A program made the translations under genes and the position numbers. DNA of 64,000 bases from JANQPD01 sp963715655 (GTDB lineage Bacteria > Bacteroidota > Bacteroidia > Flavobacteriales > Schleiferiaceae): NCBI GenBank assembly GCA_963715655.1, contig OY970262.1, forward strand, positions 2,418,001 to 2,482,000, written 5' to 3'. Below are positions 59,325 through 64,000 of this stretch, in pieces (the stretch's first letter is position 1; every line of letters starts with the position of its first letter). Below the pieces are notes generated by a model. The model worked only from the letters and a program-made list of their open reading frames with translations, searched no databases and had not been told where the DNA came from.

Positions 59325-59491
59325 GAATATCTTGGTTTTACTAAAGCTAAAATCAAATAAATTAAAATGGGACTACCTAAACCGAAAACAACAGCTAAAA
59401 TGAAAATAATACGTACTACAAACACATCTAAATTAAAGCGTTGGGCAAGCCACCAGCACACCCCAAGTAGTTTATCTCCTTGCTCTTTCAT
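59321..59491 (-). CDS. PspC-like small membrane protein (second copy)
   Basis: A 56-residue single-domain PspC protein. It reads MKEQGDKLLGVCWWLAQRFN, then LDVFVVRIIFILAVVFGLGS and PILIYLILALVKPRYS: a short amphipathic segment with the LLGVCxWLA version of the GVCGGLA motif, then the conserved R and two helices split by a GLGSP turn. It overlaps the TrkA stop (ATGA) upstream and the rfbD start (ATGA) downstream, so it is a true gene despite its length. Full-length PspC domains act in the phage-shock envelope response; this may sense membrane state. A related copy precedes the TrkA gene. Confidence 0.85.
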   Translation of the reverse strand: MKEQGDKLLGVCWWLAQRFNLDVFVVRIIFILAVVFGLGSPILIYLILALVKPRYS

Positions 59492-60519
59492 TCGCCTAAC
59501 AGTTTATATAGCAGTTTAATTTCCTCCGGTTTACCTAACACAAAAAGCTTGGCATCTTGCGAAATTTCTTGCTCACTAGACGGATTAATAATGTATTCGC
59601 CTTTGTTGGTTTTAAGACCAATTATGCTACATCCTGTTTTTTGGCGCAGCTCCAAATCTTTAAGCTGTCTTGCGTGTACGTTACCTGAAATAGAACTTAC
59701 ATCTATCTCCTCTAAATTTATGGCGCTACTGCCATCTACCGAAAGGTGATCTAAAAACTCTACAATATTGGGTGAAACCGTAAGCGTGGCCATGTGCGCA
59801 CCGCCAACACCTTCGGGCATTACAACAGCATTGGCACCTACCGCTCTTAACTTCTGTTCTGCACTTGCATCAGCAGCGCGGCTTATAATGCGCATTTCCT
59901 TGTTTAGCGCTCGGGCGGATATTACGGTGTATAAATTATCAGCATCTTTACTAAGAGTAGAAATAAGGCTTTGCGCTTTGGCAATGCCGGCACTTAGCAG
60001 CGTTTCATCTTTTGTGGCATCACCAATAATAAAGGGTATGCCTTGCTTAAGCAGATATTGGTCAATAATTTCTTGACTGCTTTCTATTACCAAATAGCTT
60101 TTTTTGAAAGCATTTAATTTTTCTGCGGCCCGTCTTCCGTTTCGGCCAAAGCCACAAATTATGGTGTGGTTATCTAACTTTTCAATTGCTTTATCCAAGC
60201 GGTAAATTTTAAATTCTCTTACTAAATCGCCACTTACCAGTGCGCGTGTAATTTGCGAAATAGCGTAGGCGAAAATACCAAAACTACTGATGATTAAGAG
60301 GGCGGTAAACAATTGGCCAGGACCACTTAAAGGGCGGACTTCTTTAAAACCAACCGTGCTAAGCGTAATTACGGTCATGTAAAAACCTTCTAACGCGCTG
60401 TAGTCTTCTATAATAATGTATCCGGCCACGCCCACTGCCAAGATACCCAGCAATAACAAGGCAGCCAAGTAAATGGTGCGCAATACCGAAAGCTTATACA
60501 ACCTTTGCAGCGTTGCCAT
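59488..60519 (-). CDS. K+ channel with TrkA RCK domains, TVGFKE filter
   Basis: 343 residues from ATG 60519 (MATLQRLYKLSVLRTIYLAA); the longer frame overlaps the PspC gene. Two membrane helices (about 16-38 and 68-92) flank a pore loop YSALEGFYMTVITLSTVGFK, with filter Thr55-Val-Gly-Phe-Lys-Glu60 in place of TVGYGD. Then come TrkA-N (Rossmann: IICGFGRNGRRAAEKL, 120-135; FIIGDATKDETLLSAGI) and TrkA-C (HARQLKDLELRQKTGCSIIG). It should conduct K+ and be gated by nucleotides through the RCK domains. Flanked by two PspC-like genes in one overlapping operon. Confidence 0.88.
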   Translation of the reverse strand: MATLQRLYKLSVLRTIYLAALLLLGILAVGVAGYIIIEDYSALEGFYMTVITLSTVGFKEVRPLSGPGQLFTALLIISSFGIFAYAISQITRALVSGDLVREFKIYRLDKAIEKLDNHTIICGFGRNGRRAAEKLNAFKKSYLVIESSQEIIDQYLLKQGIPFIIGDATKDETLLSAGIAKAQSLISTLSKDADNLYTVISARALNKEMRIISRAADASAEQKLRAVGANAVVMPEGVGGAHMATLTVSPNIVEFLDHLSVDGSSAINLEEIDVSSISGNVHARQLKDLELRQKTGCSIIGLKTNKGEYIINPSSEQEISQDAKLFVLGKPEEIKLLYKLLGE

Positions 60520-60527
60520 GTGTTTTT

Positions 60528-60749
60528 TTATAAATCTAAAACAGAAGTGCGCGTGCTTTGTACATAATCTTTTATGCGCAGCCAAAAAGCCAACATTATA
60601 TACAGCAATACGGGAGAACCCAAGCCTACAAATGAAACATAAATGAAATACAAACGCACCACCGATGGACGAATGCCCATTTTATCGCCTAAGCGATTGC
60701 AAACCTCAAAGCCTCTACGCTCAAAATAATCGCGTATGTCGTTTATCAT
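60528..60749 (-). CDS. PspC-like small membrane protein (first copy)
   Basis: 73 residues from ATG 60749, two bases after the DUF2851 stop; an ATG at 60794 opens the same frame inside DUF2851 and is less likely. It reads MINDIRDYFERRGFEVCNRL, then GDKMGIRPSVVRLYFIYVSF and VGLGSPVLLYIMLAFWLRIK. The motif DKMGIRPSVVRLYFIYVS and the two helices split by GLGSP make it PspC-like. The second copy past the channel gene has the same GLGSP turn, suggesting duplication around the channel gene. Eight bases separate it from the channel start. Confidence 0.85.
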   Translation of the reverse strand: MINDIRDYFERRGFEVCNRLGDKMGIRPSVVRLYFIYVSFVGLGSPVLLYIMLAFWLRIKDYVQSTRTSVLDL

Positions 60750-60751
60750 AT

Positions 60752-62023
60752 TTACTTTTTCAATAGTGTGTTTCCAATGGTGCAAGTTAAACATTTTTTA
60801 AAATCACAGTAGCTACTTTTTAGCTCTAGCAAGCTTTGCGAGTTAAATGCAGTGTGTAATTTAAAACCTAAATTACCAAAATTGTTGACCACCGTATTGC
60901 TTTCTGCCGGTAGTTGATCTAATAAATCAAACGCGCGCTGTTGGTAAAAGGGTTCTTGCTTTTGCTGTGCGTAGGTAAATAAAAACGGTACCACCACATT
61001 GATAATGAGCCGCTCTACAAATGCTTCAGAGGCAGCGGCATTATGCTCTTTTGCTAATTTGCCTAAACGAAAATGCGTATTAAAATATGGATTTGGTGCA
61101 CTGGCAAATAGCCTTTTAAGCGCGGCTAAATTTCCCGTTTCTATTAAGGTTCTAAACAAATGTTGGTTAGCGCATAAGGTAGCCGCCCATTGTGCTATGC
61201 GTGTTTCAGGAAAGGAGAAGGGACGTAATCTTCCGTAGTTCCAAACGTTTTTTTCTAAAGGCTCAAGGGTATATTTTTTAGCGTAAAAACTAAATTGCTG
61301 CCGCCAGCTTTCTATTTGTCTATCAGGTTCTTCCACGTTAAGCAAACCGGCAGTGCCCAGCAACATAGCTTCTACGGCTAAAGGTTCATCCGCATGTTTT
61401 TGTAAATATTTTAAGGGCACCCTACGCGCTAACCACAGCATAGGATCTGCGTTAATTTTTATACCAAAACCATAGCTTAACCACTGGTAGGCCGTTTCCT
61501 CCCAATCATATTTATTTTTAACTAAAATGGTGGTAAGGTTTTCGCTTTTACGCTCCATGCGTTCTACCATTACCCGCTCAAGCATTGCTTCTTTTTGCAA
61601 AGCATCTACCGCTTTTACCTGTTGTTCGCAAGGAATAAAGCCGGTGTTTTGTACCAACTGCTCGTAGCGCCAATACAAGTATTCATCAAAGCGGCCTTTT
61701 AATTCAATGGTGGGAATGGTGTTGCCTTTTTCATTTTGTATTTCCTCATCATGCGTATATACTACGTGTAAAATCACATTGTTATACGCTTCATCCTGCT
61801 GATGTTTATGCTTACGCCAATCTGAAGAAGCAATATGAATTTCAATGTTTCCGGCCCACAGTTGCGTACCAATCATCACTTTAGCATCACCAAAATCAGG
61901 GCCCGCATGGTGGTTATGAAAACCGGAATTTAGTAAGGTTACAGCCTCTCCATTGGTAGCAAGCAAGGCTGTTTTGTCAAAATTTTGAAACTTCCAGAGG
62001 TAATGGAGGAAATCTTCGGTCAT
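60752..62023 (-). CDS. DUF2851 family protein
   Basis: A 423-residue protein of the DUF2851 family, almost confined to Bacteroidetes. Conserved wording: MTEDFLHYLWKFQNFD, LNSGFHNHHAGPDFGDAKVM, WAGNIEIHIASSDWRKHKHQ and VILHVVYTHDEE near the N-terminus; RPFSFPETRIAQWAATL in the centre; and a C-terminal Cys-x2-Cys (FKKCLTCTIGN). The N-terminal region (AGPDF...GNIEIH) recalls nuclease-fold acidic patterns, which is inference only. Function unknown. First gene of the overlapping block PspC - TrkA - PspC - RfbD. Confidence 0.85.
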   Translation of the reverse strand: MTEDFLHYLWKFQNFDKTALLATNGEAVTLLNSGFHNHHAGPDFGDAKVMIGTQLWAGNIEIHIASSDWRKHKHQQDEAYNNVILHVVYTHDEEIQNEKGNTIPTIELKGRFDEYLYWRYEQLVQNTGFIPCEQQVKAVDALQKEAMLERVMVERMERKSENLTTILVKNKYDWEETAYQWLSYGFGIKINADPMLWLARRVPLKYLQKHADEPLAVEAMLLGTAGLLNVEEPDRQIESWRQQFSFYAKKYTLEPLEKNVWNYGRLRPFSFPETRIAQWAATLCANQHLFRTLIETGNLAALKRLFASAPNPYFNTHFRLGKLAKEHNAAASEAFVERLIINVVVPFLFTYAQQKQEPFYQQRAFDLLDQLPAESNTVVNNFGNLGFKLHTAFNSQSLLELKSSYCDFKKCLTCTIGNTLLKK

Positions 62024-62326
62024 AGGAGTTTTATTGATGCGCTAAAAATAAGCCTACAAAGTAAACAAATTGGCAATAGCTTTGGGCTAAGGTTTGGCTA
62101 TGGTTGTTTGCAGATTATCTTTGGGCGTTTAGCATGTGTTAATATTAATTCAATAAAAGCATCGTATTTCAGGTTTAGTGGAATTCGGTAAAAATTATAC
62201 ATCCACAGTTATTTGTTGGGTCTATTTCGATACAAATTTTCGCTGCAAATTCACTCAATATGACAAAACGTATTCATGCAATTCATTTATCCAAATGGCG
62301 CTATTAATGATTAATTCCCCTACCCT
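62024..62326. other. gene-free divergent gap (303 bases)
   Basis: Lies between DUF2851 and trmL. A 68-codon frame (61985-62191) starts inside DUF2851 and has no recognisable features, so it is left out. No -7/-33 pair fitting the local promoter consensus was found, though TACCCTTTG directly covers the trmL start. Confidence 0.5.
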
Positions 62327-62782
62327 TTGCCTTTAAACATTGTACTTATAGAACCGGAAATTCCCAACAATACCGGAAACATTGGTCGCCTTGCATTGGC
62401 AGCCGGTGCCACCTTACATTTAGTAAAGCCTTTTGGTTTTGAGCTGAGCGATAAACGCTTAAAACGTGCCGGGCTTGATTATTGGCAACACTTAAATGTG
62501 CAGTATTATGAAAATCAGGCGGAGTTTTTTGAAACACATAAAGAGGCGAACATGGTGTTTTTATCTAGCCACGGCAACAAAACACATTATGAAATTCCCT
62601 TTACCGATGCACTTTTTTTAGTATTTGGAAAAGAATCGGTTGGCTTACCAAAAGCTTTGTGTGCCACTAATGAAGCTAGGGTGCACACCATACCCATGCA
62701 TAGCCCGCATATTAGAAGTTTAAACTTGGCCAATGCTGTGGCTATTGTGGTTTTTGAAGGATTAAGGCAGTTGAGGGTTTAG
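62327..62782 (+). CDS. trmL: tRNA (cytidine/uridine-34-2'-O)-methyltransferase TrmL
   Basis: A 151-residue SPOUT enzyme, normal in length, that methylates the wobble ribose of tRNA-Leu isoacceptors. Family motifs: LNIVLIEPEIPNNTGNIGRL, ATLHLVKPFGFELSDKRLKR, AGLDYW, LFLVFGKESVGLPK (knot motif 2) and HTIPMHSPHIRSLNLANAVA (motif 3). The TTG start at 62327 puts the first residues in the standard position, and no ATG is available upstream in frame. It forms a single-gene unit. Confidence 0.95.
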   Translation: MPLNIVLIEPEIPNNTGNIGRLALAAGATLHLVKPFGFELSDKRLKRAGLDYWQHLNVQYYENQAEFFETHKEANMVFLSSHGNKTHYEIPFTDALFLVFGKESVGLPKALCATNEARVHTIPMHSPHIRSLNLANAVAIVVFEGLRQLRV

Positions 62783-63160
62783 CTAAGAATGACAGAATGC
62801 TTTTCTCTTCGGGAAGCAATTCCGCTTGACGTGCCTAATGCTACTGTGCTTCCCTCTCCCTCGTAAGGTCTTTTTTGGTATGTTGAGGTAAAAAATTTGA
62901 ATAGCTTTAACTTCGGTAAAACACCTGCGGTTTTTTTCTTAAGTATTTATTTTTCAGCACTTTAAATACAAAAAAGCTAGATACTTTACTTTTGTCTTAT
63001 TCTAAATACCTCGTATTATTTATTGATAATCAGATTGTTAATGATCAAGCTAAGGTTTACAAGCACACCTATACGGTTCAACTGCTATTCGGGCTATATC
63101 ATCTAAAATCCGCATAGATAAATTCGTTAGTAAATATTTTTGCCGCATATTAAATAGGTC
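62783..63160. other. gene-free stretch (378 bases)
   Basis: No gene supported. Two TAnnTTTG boxes are present, TACTTTTG at 62987-62994 and TATTTTTG at 63135-63142; neither has TTG at 19-20 bases upstream. The second lies 18 bases before the start of the last gene and could be its -7 element. GCTTTTCTCTTCGGGAAGC at 62800 is a weak hairpin. Confidence 0.45.
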
Positions 63161-64000
63161 ATGCGAAATATACTTAGTGTATTATTTTTAGTTTTAGTTA
63201 TAGGTGCTCATGCATCAACAAACGTGCGTGCACAATCTGCCCGTTTACATCTTAATACCTTACATTCAGAAATAGAAAAATTTAAACTGAAAAAGAAGGA
63301 TTTTTACGAAATAACATTTTCAGATAACAATCCAAGTGAGATGGAGATTAGGCGCGGGGCTATTGTAAAAGAACTAGAACGTAGCATTTTTAAGCTAAGT
63401 AAAACAAAGCCCTATCCGAACAACGAAAATTTACTAACTTCTTATAAAAATGAGTTTGACAGTTTGCTGAGTATTTGTAAAAATGAAATGAAGATGGTGA
63501 TAGAGTTAAAAAAATATTCCTCCCGATCTACGGAAGATTTACAACACTATTTTGATGTGTTAAGCAGAACAGAGCATAAATTAAACGATGCAGAACATCG
63601 CATAACGGAAAGCGAAAGTCAATTTTTTAAGCAAAATCAAATTAAAGGAAAGTTTATGTTTAGTGTGCAAGCAGATAATACTAAACTTTATGAACTAAAC
63701 AAGGAGATTAGAACATTAAAACTTCAAATAATTTATTTGGATAAAACTATTGAAAAGAATGTAGCACCGTTATTAAGTGGCGCCAATAGTCCGCTTGAAT
63801 TAACTACCCGCACAGAAAATACTAAACAGGCAATAAGTAATTTTAGTAAGTTGGTTTCTAAAATAGATAATGAACCATTAAAAAAATTGGTTGAGCATTA
63901 TTTAGAGGATTTAGAGGAAAACTATATTACTGAGATTAAAAAAGTTACCAAGCGTTTAAGGGATACTTATTCACCTCAACTAGTGGATAACACCAATATA
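63161..64000 (+). CDS. secreted coiled-coil protein, partial (C-terminus beyond window)
   Basis: 280 residues visible. The ATG at 63161 opens a signal peptide (MRNILSVLFLVLVIGAHAST, cleavage near VRAQS). The mature sequence is almost entirely charged helix: LHSEIEKFKLKKKDFYEITF, TEHKLNDAEHRITESESQFF, LYELNKEIRTLKLQIIYLDK, NFSKLVSKIDNEPLKKLVEH. It is probably an elongated periplasmic or surface coiled-coil protein. The gene runs off the right edge, so any C-terminal domain (for example an OmpA-like or sorting domain) is not visible. Family not recognised. Confidence 0.75.
   Translation, partial: MRNILSVLFLVLVIGAHASTNVRAQSARLHLNTLHSEIEKFKLKKKDFYEITFSDNNPSEMEIRRGAIVKELERSIFKLSKTKPYPNNENLLTSYKNEFDSLLSICKNEMKMVIELKKYSSRSTEDLQHYFDVLSRTEHKLNDAEHRITESESQFFKQNQIKGKFMFSVQADNTKLYELNKEIRTLKLQIIYLDKTIEKNVAPLLSGANSPLELTTRTENTKQAISNFSKLVSKIDNEPLKKLVEHYLEDLEENYITEIKKVTKRLRDTYSPQLVDNTNI

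Noticed and set aside
61985..62191. 68-codon plus-strand frame opposite the DUF2851 start
   Set aside because: It is antisense to the DUF2851 N-terminus and then covers intergenic sequence; no motif.
62987..62994. TACTTTTG as promoter of the last gene
   Set aside because: It is about 170 bases from the start codon and lacks a TTG at the required spacing.

Overview
The window looks like a chromosomal segment of a low-GC member of the Bacteroidota, most likely Flavobacteriales (Cryomorphaceae-like). The pointers are an exosortase of the XrtF type with its partner protein, three T9SS (Por secretion tail) surface proteins, many short lipoproteins whose signal peptides end in a Cys lipobox, a carboxypeptidase-regulatory TonB-dependent receptor, a NamZ/DUF1343 hydrolase, DUF2851, and at least one near-perfect Bacteroidetes promoter (TTG-N19-TATATTTG upstream of a YceI gene). 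No rRNA, tRNA or CRISPR array was seen. The species cannot be named from sequence reading alone.

Layout. 1-9.2 kb (minus strand): a partial VWA-like membrane protein, fabG, a compact five-gene block (two helical lipoproteins, a Tat-exported DUF1501 protein, a heme-c-like lipoprotein with a CX4CH motif, a small lipoprotein), then a coupled set of YjjG-like phosphatase, FemAB-like acyltransferase and polysaccharide deacetylase. 9.2-12.5 kb: a repeat island of GAATGAC-type minirepeats and a 93-bp tandem unit, into which two different IS3-family elements have inserted. 12.8-14.4 kb: radC and a YceI lipoprotein. 14.8-21 kb: three tandem paralogous T9SS surface proteins with almost identical tails. 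21.2-27 kb: a DEAD-box helicase and a MacAB-like exporter (adaptor, two permeases, one ATPase). 27-31.6 kb: xrtF and its partner, a Wzi/RemB-like outer-membrane protein and a CapD-like sugar-nucleotide dehydratase, suggesting a surface polysaccharide or surface-anchoring locus.

31.9-43.4 kb: a MoxR/Mg-chelatase-like AAA ATPase, a four-LysM receptor-like protein, guaA, a membrane-anchored SRPBCC-GyrI protein, a TonB-dependent receptor, a YoeB-type toxin-antitoxin pair, two small secreted proteins and pcm. 43.5-52 kb: Gfo/Idh/MocA oxidoreductase, lipoprotein, polyprenyl-phosphate sugar transferase and a Cys-cluster protein, then an outer-membrane barrel, NamZ, an FtsX-type permease and cystathionine beta-synthase. 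52.0-52.6 kb is a noncoding satellite-like array with a 92+43+43 bp higher-order period. 52.7-62.8 kb: a BtuF-like protein, pyrD, a collagen-like lipoprotein, peroxiredoxin, ZIP transporter, methyltransferase, TauE/SafE permease, and a tightly overlapping block DUF2851 - PspC - K+ channel/TrkA - PspC - rfbD, then trmL. The window ends inside a secreted coiled-coil protein.

The best candidates for undescribed biology are the DUF1501/CX4CH lipoprotein block, the PspC-TrkA-PspC block, the XrtF/Wzi/CapD neighbourhood, the tail-sharing T9SS triplet, and several noncoding repeat families (a dispersed ~40-bp hairpin, the 178-bp nested satellite, and a palindrome embedded in a transposase gene). Family assignments come from recognised motifs, not from searches.
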